Assembly: GCF_019469185.1 (NCBI RefSeq)
Contig: NZ_CP048264.1
Coordinates: 682,001 to 746,000 of the forward strand
Origin: Gilliamella sp. ESL0441
GTDB lineage: Bacteria; Pseudomonadota; Gammaproteobacteria; Enterobacterales; Orbaceae
Length of the DNA: 64,000 nucleotides
Reading direction: 5' to 3'
Of this stretch, positions 21,801-29,810 are shown piece after piece. Position numbers and translations under genes: made by a program. Under the pieces are notes generated by a model. The model had not been told where the DNA came from, made no database searches, and was given only the letters and a program-made list of their open reading frames with translations. Every line of letters starts with the position of its first letter. Positions within the stretch are counted from its first letter, which is position 1.

Positions 21801-22224
21801 AATTTATGGAGTAATGGATTTTGCAAAGATTGCTGTTGCAATGAACAAACAAGCGCCCGATAAAGAGAAATTATATGCACTAAGAAAACAACACTATTAC
21901 TTCGATAGTCCCAAAGGAAGCCCAAACATTGACAGAACCAAGCCCGGTATAATGTATTTGGATGAAGCTTTAGTCGCCGGAATTTTTAATGATAATAATT
22001 ATCGGGCAATCAAACAGCTTGAAAAAATCACCCCGGATATGGGCGAAGTCTATGATGCCTCACTGCTGTTTAGGGCATATATGCAGCATAAAAAACTAGA
22101 TTATGCATTGGAGAGAATGGAAAGAAAACTCGATACTACTGAACTAAAACAGGTGTACCAAACAGCACAAAAACGCCTGCCACAATATCAAGAATACTGG
22201 CAGGAAAAGTTAGCCAAATTATAA
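18865..22224 (+). CDS. WGR-domain array protein, copy 7
   Basis: This 1119-aa paralog has a complete type B WGR-like domain (MNQYFECIDEENNKFWYIEQ, then LYGAVGTEGQ). The W and R of the signature are replaced by Y and A, so ligand binding by this form may differ from type A. It has the LDEW linker, a module a centre with private changes (SPNDLKFQIFIREML, NTTQTEDEKNIPANKFPENV), helical module Y (ELGAGGIACCSHVFF) and C-terminal module P. From about 21600 the DNA matches copy 1, including the SGAPYQ variant. The start has AAGGAAAA about 12 nt upstream. Confidence 0.8.
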   Translation: MNQYFECIDEENNKFWYIEQKDNLYTVLYGAVGTEGQKHTKTFASQAEAEKEAVKIIKSKIKKGYQEKTIPTTLLPAIARLSQIIKMPDAPKPKYHPKPIPPKDMIDDGKEKPWFDLDEWADEGKPNPFDFDELRKIPPKKVVQVKQPPKQSNTPIKKETVTKTPQEQEFDNLKILLRNYIKQGEQFDIEATFEQLKALSPNDLKFQIFIREMLQLIFSKLMKNISPMHFDCITYLLKIRDPENKFVGIFAQGVMKYIYDHNKTHVESIHRLAEQYLTDYPIQMVDKIVNALQSIFNTTQTEDEKNIPANKFPENVCGFNITFDYKTLEIYALFNERNSKRYYSESINELEYNASIYGVEINNQYLVPLLTEKLQKMLDDGFFGDMTSKYFRISLCQPDNILIETPIEQTYRQTKILELESDLKYLEQSEEYHADLLTNTVEEYFAFNGIIDNYDTDRILALLKKYLYSGEKEAESKGRSLLRKYEDFDYNKWRLVDLQFEWANFGFKYADIHIQPLVDKGYEPAILQKQAWDKLGIIDSKLGKKDNSDNQSETERFYDTFTETDVFCETETIIARAMPTGGEIYLRFKQESEQAYSDALDYLNNLMAKGYSNIFEGHWLHIYFVAKPEYYSEFAKYVKKYVHFEELELGAGGIACCSHVFFRKAAMYESLHDKIREFVDLTMYEFDYSFDLQDEYNSVAGAFAAIALAMTDVKHMDLAIKFALETDGDHEYLAGNFGIVLEKYWGITPETAVAIALLQLTQGQHMSELSSQFYKIPQNLASLTDYYSMNEPKNPYCKLSYLVKYLFGKPSDSLKKLKKLFNNATDPQEKLIYADFHDLVLEALKDEDEVSGQPIIYNISPKPESDAESLIINEQDFIENPPCIITPLQAKKRGFDVRELETYDSPWRAVIFSPLTITNPYIFDAIIQFHKVQNNIGVRSVIIWGTEQAYCFGKKVVIDFSGAPYQVGMGIYGKNQAQLIYGVMDFAKIAVAMNKQAPDKEKLYALRKQHYYFDSPKGSPNIDRTKPGIMYLDEALVAGIFNDNNYRAIKQLEKITPDMGEVYDASLLFRAYMQHKKLDYALERMERKLDTTELKQVYQTAQKRLPQYQEYWQEKLAKL

Positions 22225-22242
22225 AAAATAAAATCATAAAAA

Positions 22243-22256
22243 GGGGCTTATGCCCC
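22243..22256 (-). terminator. Spacer hairpin 7 (minus-oriented)
   Basis: Same layout as spacers 1 and 2. No equivalent intact hairpin follows copy 8, where only a degenerate trace (ATAGGCTTATCAAAGG) remains at about 25685. Confidence 0.5.
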
Positions 22257-22326
22257 AATAAACAGGATAAATTCAAATTATTCTGATAAATATAAAAAAG
22301 ATAAGTATAAGGAGAGCATAAAAATA

Positions 22327-25300
22327 ATGAATCAATATTTTGAATGCATTGATGAAGTGAATAATAAATTTTGGTATATTGAGCAAAAAGATAACCTTTA
22401 CACGGTGCTTTACGGTGCGGTTGGAACCGAAGGGCAAAAGCACACTAAGACCTTTGCCTCGCAAGCGGAAGCAGAAAAAGAAGCCTGCAAAATAATAAAA
22501 TCAAAAATTAAAAAGGGTTACCAAGAAAAAACCATACCAACAACCCTATTGCCCGCGATAGCCCGATTAAGTCAAATTGTCAAAATGCCCGACGCCCCAA
22601 AACCGAAAAACCACCCCAAACCCACAACACCCAAAGATGTGATTGATGACGGTAAAGAAAAACCGTGGTTTGACCTCGACGAATGGGCTGATGAAGGTAA
22701 ACCTAATCCATTTGATTTTGAAGAGTTACGTAAAGTTCCGCCTAAAAAAGTTGCTCCAGTTAAACAACCACCAAAACAAAGTAATACCCCCATTAAAAAA
22801 GAGACAGTCACCAAAACACCACAAGAACAAAAATTTGATAACTTAAAAGTTTTGTTACGAAAATATATTAAAGACGGTGAGCAGTTCGATATCGAAGCGA
22901 CGTTTGAACAATTAAAAGTGTTGAGTCCAAGTACTGAGATATTTCAAACGTTAGTTAAAGATACTCTTGAAGTTATTTTTTCAAAATTCATCAATAAAAT
23001 ATCCTCAATGCATTTTGATTGTATAACCTATCTTCTAGCAATCAAAGATACCAACATTGTAGTGAAAGATTTTTATGCTCATGGAGCATTAAAATATATT
23101 TATGACAATCATCGAACCCGTCCCGATTCAATTCATCATCTGGCTGAAGAATATCTTAACGATTATCCAGTACAAATGGCAGATAAAATAGCCAACACGT
23201 TACAACACATTGTTGACACTATTCGAGCTGGTGGTGAAGATAATATTCCAGCTTTTAAATTACCGAATCATGTTTATGGTTTTTATATTACCTTTGATGA
23301 AGGATATCTAAGAATACTCGCTTTAATTCGAGGCGAGAATCCAAAAAGTTATCGATCATTTGCTATCAATGATCTAGAGTATAATGCGCCTCAGTATAGT
23401 GATCAGATAAATAATCAATATTTTATCCCACTACTTACCGAAAGACTCCAGAAAATGCTGGATAATGGTTTTTTTGAAGGTATTACAGATCATTATTTTA
23501 GAATTGCTTTCTGCAATAAGGACAATATTTTCATTGAAACACCAATAGAACAAACCTACCAACAAACAAAGATACTTGAGCTTGAAAGAGATCTGAAAAA
23601 TCTGGAGCAATCAGATGAATACGATGTAGATTTGCTAACTGACACTGTAGAAGAATATTTTGCTTATAATAGAATCATTGAGCAATACGATACCGATAGA
23701 ATTTTAGCATTATTAAAAAAATATCTTTATTCAGGTGAAAAAGAGGCTGAATCTACAGGACGTTCTCTGTTATGGAAACACACTCATGTTGATTTTAAAA
23801 AATGGTGGTTAGTTTATTTACAGTTTGAATGGGAAAATTTTGAATTTAAATATGCTGATATATATATTCAAGACTTAGTTGATAAAGGATATGAACCAGC
23901 AATTCTACAAAAACAAGCGTGGGATAAGCTGGGCATTAGAGATAGTAAGTCAGGAAAAAAAGACGATTCAGACAATCAATCAGAAACCGAACGTTTTTAT
24001 GATACTTTTACTGAAACTGATGTATTTTGTGAAACTGACACCATTATCGCCAGAGCCATGCCATGGGGCGGTGAAATTTACTTACGCTTTAAACAAGAAA
24101 GTGAACAGGCATATTCCGATGCGCTTGATTATTTAAATAGCTTAATGGCAAAAGGTTATTCAAAAATATTTGAGGGTTATTGGCTTCATATTTATTTTGT
24201 TGCCAAGCCTGAATACTATCCTGAATTTGCTCGCATTATCAAACAATACCCTGGGCTGGCCAGTAATTCACATGCCTTTTTCCGCAAAGCTGCCATGTAT
24301 GAAAGCTTACATGATAAAATTCGAGAGTTTGTTGAATTAACTATGTATCAATATCACTACAGTTTAGATTTACAGGATGAAGAATCATCGGTGGCGGGAG
24401 CATTTGCCGCCATTTCACTTGCCATGACCGATGTGAAATATATGGATGTGGCAATCAAATATGCTAATGAAACTGACGGTGAACATGAATTTTTAGCAAG
24501 CCGTTTTAGCAATATTCTTGCAAAACACTGGGGTATAACACCAGAAACAGCGGTCGCAATTGCCTTGTTAAAATTGAGTTTTGACTGGTTATCTGGTGGT
24601 TTATCAAGTCAATATTATAAAGTACCACAGAATCTTGCTGCATTAACTGAATTTTTCCAACATGGTTCAATGTACCATAATAGTAATAAGATTATAGAGA
24701 TTGCCAGCCGTTTATTTTGGTTTGGCTTTGAAGATGATACGGATATAAAAAGTATAAAAGCTTTAAGAAAAATTAAAGAGTTATTTAATTCTGCTAGCGA
24801 TTTCGACGAAAAACTAATTTATGCTGATTTTCATGATCTGGTTTGGGAAGCATTGAATGAAAAAAATAAAGCGGTGGGTAATAAAATTGAATTTACACCA
24901 CCTAAACCAAAAAGCGATTCCGAAACGTTAATCATCGATGAGCAAGATTTTATCGAAAATCCAACTTGTATCATTACACCATTACAAGCTAAAAAACGCG
25001 GGTTTGATCTCGATGAATTAGATTCTGATGATTCATTGTGGAAAGTATTTGTTTTTGCCCCATTAACGATAACGAATCCCTACATTTTCGACGCTATTAT
25101 CCAATTTCATAAAGTGCAAAATAACATAGGTGTCCGCTCTGTTATCATTTGGGGCACTGAACAAGCGTACCGTTTTGGTAAAAAGGTCGTGATTGATTTC
25201 AGTGGCACCCCTTATCAAGTGGGTATGGGAATTTATGGTAAAAACCAAGCTCAACTAATTTATGGTGTAATGGATTTTGCTAAGATTGCTGTTGCAATGA

Positions 25301-25680
25301 ACAAACAAGCGCCCGATAAAGAGAAATTATACGCACTAAGAAAACAACACTATTACTTCGATAGTCCCAAAGGAAGCCCAAACATTGATAAATCCAAGCT
25401 TGGTATAATGTATTTGGATGAAGCTTTAGTCGCCGGAATTTTTAATGATAATAATTATCGGGCAATCAAACAGCTTGAAAAAATCACACCAGATATGGGC
25501 GAAGTGTATGATGCCTCACTATTGTTTATGGCATATATGCAGCAGAAAAAACTAGATTATGCCATGGAGAAACTACAAAGAAAACTCGATACTACTGAAC
25601 TAAAACAGGTGTACCAAACAGCACAAAAACGCCTGCCACAATATCAAGAATACTGGCAGGAAAAGTTAGCGAAATTATAA
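22327..25680 (+). CDS. WGR-domain array protein, copy 8 (last copy)
   Basis: This 1117-aa paralog has the type B WGR-like domain, the LDEW linker and central module b as in copy 4. Its helical part is a private module (here Z): LDLQDEESSVAGAFAAISLA, then FDWLSGGLSSQYYKVPQNLA and WFGFEDDTDIKSIKALRKIK, with the GQPIIYN string of all other copies replaced by GNKIEFTPP. The C-terminus is a second hybrid, starting as module Q (FDLDELDSDDSLW) and changing to module P within PLTITNPY. The start is preceded by AAGGAGAG, a stronger Shine-Dalgarno than in the other copies. It is the only copy followed by a convincing sense-strand terminator. Confidence 0.8.
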   Translation: MNQYFECIDEVNNKFWYIEQKDNLYTVLYGAVGTEGQKHTKTFASQAEAEKEACKIIKSKIKKGYQEKTIPTTLLPAIARLSQIVKMPDAPKPKNHPKPTTPKDVIDDGKEKPWFDLDEWADEGKPNPFDFEELRKVPPKKVAPVKQPPKQSNTPIKKETVTKTPQEQKFDNLKVLLRKYIKDGEQFDIEATFEQLKVLSPSTEIFQTLVKDTLEVIFSKFINKISSMHFDCITYLLAIKDTNIVVKDFYAHGALKYIYDNHRTRPDSIHHLAEEYLNDYPVQMADKIANTLQHIVDTIRAGGEDNIPAFKLPNHVYGFYITFDEGYLRILALIRGENPKSYRSFAINDLEYNAPQYSDQINNQYFIPLLTERLQKMLDNGFFEGITDHYFRIAFCNKDNIFIETPIEQTYQQTKILELERDLKNLEQSDEYDVDLLTDTVEEYFAYNRIIEQYDTDRILALLKKYLYSGEKEAESTGRSLLWKHTHVDFKKWWLVYLQFEWENFEFKYADIYIQDLVDKGYEPAILQKQAWDKLGIRDSKSGKKDDSDNQSETERFYDTFTETDVFCETDTIIARAMPWGGEIYLRFKQESEQAYSDALDYLNSLMAKGYSKIFEGYWLHIYFVAKPEYYPEFARIIKQYPGLASNSHAFFRKAAMYESLHDKIREFVELTMYQYHYSLDLQDEESSVAGAFAAISLAMTDVKYMDVAIKYANETDGEHEFLASRFSNILAKHWGITPETAVAIALLKLSFDWLSGGLSSQYYKVPQNLAALTEFFQHGSMYHNSNKIIEIASRLFWFGFEDDTDIKSIKALRKIKELFNSASDFDEKLIYADFHDLVWEALNEKNKAVGNKIEFTPPKPKSDSETLIIDEQDFIENPTCIITPLQAKKRGFDLDELDSDDSLWKVFVFAPLTITNPYIFDAIIQFHKVQNNIGVRSVIIWGTEQAYRFGKKVVIDFSGTPYQVGMGIYGKNQAQLIYGVMDFAKIAVAMNKQAPDKEKLYALRKQHYYFDSPKGSPNIDKSKLGIMYLDEALVAGIFNDNNYRAIKQLEKITPDMGEVYDASLLFMAYMQQKKLDYAMEKLQRKLDTTELKQVYQTAQKRLPQYQEYWQEKLAKL

Positions 25681-25807
25681 AAAAATAGGCTTATCAAAGG
25701 GATAGCGAGACACTTCAATATATGGTTTAGGCAAATAAGATAAATATAATTGTTGTAAATTTATTTTTTTATAACTTGAAAAGCATAAGAAGTAACTTTT
25801 TCCAAAT

Positions 25808-25837
25808 ACTAATCACAAATTGTGATTAGTTTTTTAT
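25808..25837 (+). terminator. Intrinsic terminator ending the WGR array
   Basis: Perfect inverted arms ACTAATCACAA (25808-25818) and TTGTGATTAGT (25820-25830) are followed by TTTTTATT. It lies about 130 nt after the copy 8 stop. The stem is AT-rich but long, and the U-tract follows immediately. Confidence 0.75.
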
Positions 25838-25848
25838 TAAGATATAAT
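25820..25848 (+). promoter_or_regulatory. Promoter of the three-gene operon, overlapping the terminator
   Basis: A -35 TTGTGA (25820-25825), a 17-bp spacer and a perfect -10 TATAAT (25843-25848) give a good sigma-70 promoter. The -35 lies in the 3' arm of the preceding terminator. The predicted start is near 25855, leaving a leader of about 54 nt. Confidence 0.6.
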
Positions 25849-25857
25849 TCAACTGAT

Positions 25858-25869
25858 TCGCTTAAGCGA
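25858..25869. promoter_or_regulatory. Candidate operator palindrome
   Basis: TCGCTTAAGCGA is a perfect 12-bp palindrome just downstream of the predicted transcription start, where a bound repressor would block elongation. No cognate regulator can be named. Confidence 0.35.
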
Positions 25870-25908
25870 TTAATATTAAAGATAAATTGGTTAAAAGGGA
25901 TAAAAAGG

Positions 25909-27060
25909 ATGTCAAGTCAGGTTGTTTCATATGTAGATAGAGCTGTACAATTATTAAATAAAATCGGTATTATGATTAAGCCTCAAGCCGATGCACCGAT
26001 TTTAAAATTATTGGATAATGTTGCTGTTATTGATAAAAATCGTATTGTTGCCATTGCACGTACTCTTCAACAGCAAAGTGCTTTTAATGAAGTAGTCAGG
26101 GAGCAAATAGACGGAGTACATGTCTCTGATCGTTATACAAAAGTTGTCGGGCATTTTGATAGTATTCGCACAGATATGGAGAAAATGTTAGGCTGGCTTG
26201 AAGATGGTAAGTTAGATTTCTTTGAAAAAATCAAAATGGGTTGGATGACTTTTCAAAGGGGATCTATCCCTGATCGTTTTAATTTGATAAAAAAAACATA
26301 TTTAGAAGTTTCAAAAGAAACGGGAAATCAAGTTGAGCGAGAGCATATCATTTTAAATGCCTACCAAGATTTTCGTTTTGGTCTTAAACAGGCTCAAATA
26401 GTTGCTGAAGAAGTGTTACAAATTGCTGGAACTCGTCTTGAAGAATGCAAGCAAAAATTGACGGAAGCTATTGCTGAAGTTGACAATTTTACTTCTGATG
26501 ATCATGTCGCACGTGCTCGCTTAGAACTTCTTAGAGACGAAGCATTGCGCAATGTTCAACAAGAAGATAGTCGTTATCAAATCGTTTTGGATCTCGCCAA
26601 TAATTTAACTGTTTCTTATAATTCTGCCGAAGCAGTATTTGCCCGATTACAGCAAACTACCTCTGTGAAAGAGCGTGTTTATCAACAAAGTGTTAGCTTT
26701 TTTTCAACCAATGAAATTGTATTTACTGCTTTAAGTGCTTCGATTACTTCATTAACAGGATTAAGTGAGAGTACTAAAACTCTAGAGGCAATGAAAGAGG
26801 GTATGAACAAAGGTATTGAGAGCATTGCTTCAGCAGGTAATAAGCAACTTGATGAAGGTTTAAGAGCTGGTTATGGGGCGACAATTAAAGCTGATTCTTT
26901 ACGTGCTTTGGTTGAAGCAATTGTTAATTATCAAGAATCAAGTCAGCAATTGATTTCCGAGCTAAGAAATGAATCTATCGAAAATGCTAAAGAAATTGAT
27001 CGTATTGTTGAGGACGGAAAACAACGCTTTAATAATATAATTTTAAAGGTTGAGAGTTAA
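25909..27060 (+). CDS. Uncharacterised helical/coiled-coil protein, first gene of a three-gene operon
   Basis: This is a 383-aa protein. I chose ATG 25909 (MSSQVVSYVDRAV) because AAGGGA lies about 9 nt upstream and the longer frame from 25822 would begin inside the terminator hairpin. The sequence is almost wholly helical and charged, rich in Gln and Glu, with no signal peptide or clear TM segment (ITKVV-type strings are absent). The middle (about 150-260) has coiled-coil character, and the C-terminal part is Ala/Glu/Gln-rich. It vaguely recalls TelA/toxic-anion-resistance helical proteins and similar proteins encoded next to DUF6384 genes, but I cannot assign a family. Its stop overlaps the start of the next gene by one base (TAATG), so the two are probably translationally coupled. 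Confidence 0.8.
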   Translation: MSSQVVSYVDRAVQLLNKIGIMIKPQADAPILKLLDNVAVIDKNRIVAIARTLQQQSAFNEVVREQIDGVHVSDRYTKVVGHFDSIRTDMEKMLGWLEDGKLDFFEKIKMGWMTFQRGSIPDRFNLIKKTYLEVSKETGNQVEREHIILNAYQDFRFGLKQAQIVAEEVLQIAGTRLEECKQKLTEAIAEVDNFTSDDHVARARLELLRDEALRNVQQEDSRYQIVLDLANNLTVSYNSAEAVFARLQQTTSVKERVYQQSVSFFSTNEIVFTALSASITSLTGLSESTKTLEAMKEGMNKGIESIASAGNKQLDEGLRAGYGATIKADSLRALVEAIVNYQESSQQLISELRNESIENAKEIDRIVEDGKQRFNNIILKVES

Positions 27061-28430
27061 TGTTGGACGTTAAGCTTAGTGATCAATTAGGTGCAATGGC
27101 GATAATTGATGAACTTTACCAAAAGCAACAATTATTACTTGAACACCTTGATCGTGATGAATTACGTCATAATTTAGAAGAAAGTATAAAAGCTTTTTAT
27201 CAAGCCAGAGGTCAAAATGTCGATGATAAAATTATCGATGAAGGCATTAATCGTTGGTTTGATAATCGGTTACGATTCATTGCTCCTAAGCGTCCTTGGC
27301 TCCAGCATTTATTAGTACGTTGTTATCTCAATAGAAAGGTGGTATCAACAGTTATTGGCGTTTTTTCCCTTTCTGCCACATTGATGGTATTTGGAAGTTT
27401 AAATCATACAAAAGTAGTCAAATCTGAAATAGAAAGCGGATATAGTCAAATTTTGACGTCAAAGAACACGTTAGTTGAGTTAAAAAATCAATTTTCAGAA
27501 ATTGATAAGTATCCTATTCATTATGCACAGATTCCAGCCAAAAAGTTAAAAACTTCAATTACCAATCTGCTTAATCAAGATTTCATTCCGAACGTGACTA
27601 AACCATCGGTTGCGGGTTCCTTTATTACCGAAAATGAAAAAGAAGCATATAAAAAATTTAAGCAAATCAGTCTTACCGTTAGTAATAAATTGTCTGAGGT
27701 ACGTTTGCAAATACAGACGTTAAATAAGTTATTTGAAGATGATAAACGATTAGCTAAATTAATTGAAAGTGACCAATTTATCGAAGCAAGTAAACAGTAT
27801 CCCGTATTACAACATGCGGTTGATACAATTATTGACAATCTCAATCAAGGGCAAGAGGTTGTCGATTTTAGTCAAATTGAAGTATTTTATAATTCCATTG
27901 AAAGAGCAAAAGCTATTGAAAATAAAATTCAAGCTGATAGAAATCAATTTTTAGAACTTAAAGTGCCCAATTCGGAGATGGGACCAGTTATAGCATTACA
28001 AGATGCTTTACAAGCAGATTTAAAAAATCTCAATTTCGATAATGTGGAAAATTATAAAAAAATGATAGCTTATTATCTTAAGCTTGCTCAAACAAATTTG
28101 ACATTAACGATTGTTGATAACCCAAATTATAAATCGGGTGTTGAGCGTACACATGAAAATACGAATGGAAAATCTTGGTATATTATTGTTACTCCAACAT
28201 TGCCTAATGGAGAAACCACTTCACTATGGGTAAAAAGTATTGAAACAGGTGAAATAAAATTTGTGGATATGTTTGGCCAGCAAGTAACTGAAAAAGCCTA
28301 TAAAAGCGTAAGAGCAGATAAAATTGATGATGGGCATATTGATAACAATCAGTTATGCAATAAACCGAAAGGACGTTTAGCGTTTATTTGTCCTAATCGG
28401 GTTAAGTCAGGACGGATTTTGGAGTGGTAA
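27060..28430 (+). CDS. DUF6384-like membrane-anchored protein
   Basis: This is a 456-aa protein. Residues 1-80 form a helical N-terminal domain (LGAMAIIDELYQKQQLLLEH). One TM helix lies at about 94-114 (VVSTVIGVFSLSATLMVFGS), followed by a long extra-membrane helical region. A C-terminal beta-rich domain begins at about 355, with WYIIVTPTLPNGETTSLWVK and the motif ADKIDDGHIDNN, and ends RVKSGRILEW. The order matches my recollection of the DUF6384 family, whose function is unknown. It overlaps the upstream gene by one base and is 3 nt from the downstream gene, so the three products probably act together at the inner membrane. Topology is inferred only. Confidence 0.75.
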   Translation: MLDVKLSDQLGAMAIIDELYQKQQLLLEHLDRDELRHNLEESIKAFYQARGQNVDDKIIDEGINRWFDNRLRFIAPKRPWLQHLLVRCYLNRKVVSTVIGVFSLSATLMVFGSLNHTKVVKSEIESGYSQILTSKNTLVELKNQFSEIDKYPIHYAQIPAKKLKTSITNLLNQDFIPNVTKPSVAGSFITENEKEAYKKFKQISLTVSNKLSEVRLQIQTLNKLFEDDKRLAKLIESDQFIEASKQYPVLQHAVDTIIDNLNQGQEVVDFSQIEVFYNSIERAKAIENKIQADRNQFLELKVPNSEMGPVIALQDALQADLKNLNFDNVENYKKMIAYYLKLAQTNLTLTIVDNPNYKSGVERTHENTNGKSWYIIVTPTLPNGETTSLWVKSIETGEIKFVDMFGQQVTEKAYKSVRADKIDDGHIDNNQLCNKPKGRLAFICPNRVKSGRILEW

Positions 28431-28433
28431 CAG

Positions 28434-29789
28434 ATGCAAGCTAAAAAAATTGAGAATAATATTGAGGATAAACTTTCAGGTATTAATAATTCATTAAAAA
28501 AAACCAAAAATGAGTTGCAAGATTGTCGTCAAAAAATTTTGGATATGAAAAACGAACAGGTCGAAATATATCAGAAAATAGCGACGATTTATTTATTAGA
28601 ATCGCCTAAAAATGATGATATTCAGATTCAACATTTCATACAACAATTACAAAAGTTATCTCATCATTTAAAAGACAAATCAGGTGAATTAGATCATGTC
28701 ATTGAAGAGTATAATCAAAAAATGGCAGATGTACTTTTGCGATTAGATGAATTAACAACAAAAAAGGTTTTGCAACTTGAAAGTGATGCTGATTATGTCT
28801 CATTATTTAATCATTATAACGATACTAAAATAGCGTTAACCAAAGAAACAAAAAACTATGAGGCGTCACAACAAGAATTTTCAACTAAATTGGCACAGTA
28901 TAAACAAAATCGTTACTATAATTATCTGATTAAACGTCAATTTGGCAAAAGTAGCTATAAAGGTTTTTGGGTATTTCGTAATTTAGATTCTTGGGTAGCT
29001 AGATTTATCAATTTTTCTGAAAACTACAAAAACCAGACAATACTTGAAGCATTAATAAAAGAATCTCAATTGCGTTTTGAAAATAAAACTAGGGAATACG
29101 AACAGGCGTTAAAACAGAAAGAACAGAAAGAATATGAAGTTGAAAAAAAATTAAAATTACCCGAATTGAAAGTAGAGTTGGTACAAACTGAACAGGATTT
29201 AGCGAACGTTAAAAAACAAAAACATGATATTGAAAAAATACTGGAAGAGGTACGTTCAGGCGAAAGTTTTCAGTTTAGAACAATATCAAATCAACTAGCT
29301 AAGTTATTTCAAGAACAGTCATTCAATAAGTTAGCAAATTTTACCTCGCAGACAGTATCGCTTGAAGATGATGCATTATTAGAAAATATTCTTTTATTAA
29401 ATAAAAAAATAAAGAATATAGAAATGAATATTATCACATTATTAAAGACGATCAGAGAATTAGAGAATACTTATAACCGCTTTGAACAAGCACTCTATAT
29501 TTTTAAAGAAAATAATATTCCAAGTTCGATCTATGAATTTAATCTATCATCATCAAAACTTGATGATTTATTGAATAGCTTATTCAATAGTCGTGTTTTC
29601 CCTGAAAGCATTATTCAAACACTCTTAGCTTATAGAGTAGTAAAACAACAAACTCATTCATCAGGTTGGTCAGTGAGTAGTTCATCGTCTAGTCGTTCTT
29701 CGTCATGGCGTTCTTCCTCAAGAAGTAGTGGATTTAGATCAAGTTCCTCATCAGGTGGGGGTGGTTTTAAAACAACAAATAGTTTTTAG
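28434..29789 (+). CDS. Coiled-coil protein with Ser/Gly-rich tail
   Basis: This is a 451-aa protein. Residues 1-120 and about 205-280 are strongly coiled-coil (Lys/Glu/Gln-rich heptads). A short conserved-looking hydrophobic/aromatic patch lies between them (YYNYLIKRQFGKSSYKGFWV). The last 40 residues are a low-complexity tail of Ser, Arg and Gly (SSSSSSRSSSWRSSSRSSGF, then SSSGGGG). Such tails also end TPM-domain and DUF2207 membrane proteins, where they are thought to face outside or to be disordered; no TPM domain is present here. The gene begins 3 nt after the DUF6384-like gene. I do not recognise a family. Confidence 0.75.
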   Translation: MQAKKIENNIEDKLSGINNSLKKTKNELQDCRQKILDMKNEQVEIYQKIATIYLLESPKNDDIQIQHFIQQLQKLSHHLKDKSGELDHVIEEYNQKMADVLLRLDELTTKKVLQLESDADYVSLFNHYNDTKIALTKETKNYEASQQEFSTKLAQYKQNRYYNYLIKRQFGKSSYKGFWVFRNLDSWVARFINFSENYKNQTILEALIKESQLRFENKTREYEQALKQKEQKEYEVEKKLKLPELKVELVQTEQDLANVKKQKHDIEKILEEVRSGESFQFRTISNQLAKLFQEQSFNKLANFTSQTVSLEDDALLENILLLNKKIKNIEMNIITLLKTIRELENTYNRFEQALYIFKENNIPSSIYEFNLSSSKLDDLLNSLFNSRVFPESIIQTLLAYRVVKQQTHSSGWSVSSSSSSRSSSWRSSSRSSGFRSSSSSGGGGFKTTNSF

Positions 29790-29810
29790 TTGTTTAGTAG
29801 AAAGGATAAC

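Noticed and set aside
1576..22256. Sense-strand terminators at the GGGGC hairpins
   Set aside because: No T-run follows on the + strand; the T-rich flank is on the opposite side.
940..25254. Repeated minus-strand frames of about 60-90 codons within every WGR copy
   Set aside because: They recur only because the sense-strand sequence is repeated. They have no ribosome sites and their conservation follows the sense codons.
1..25680. Prophage or integrative element
   Set aside because: No integrase, transposase, structural phage gene or attachment-site pair is visible near the array.
25822..25908. Upstream start extending the 25909 gene by 29 residues
   Set aside because: It would start within the terminator hairpin and lacks a ribosome site, while 25909 has AAGGGA at normal spacing.
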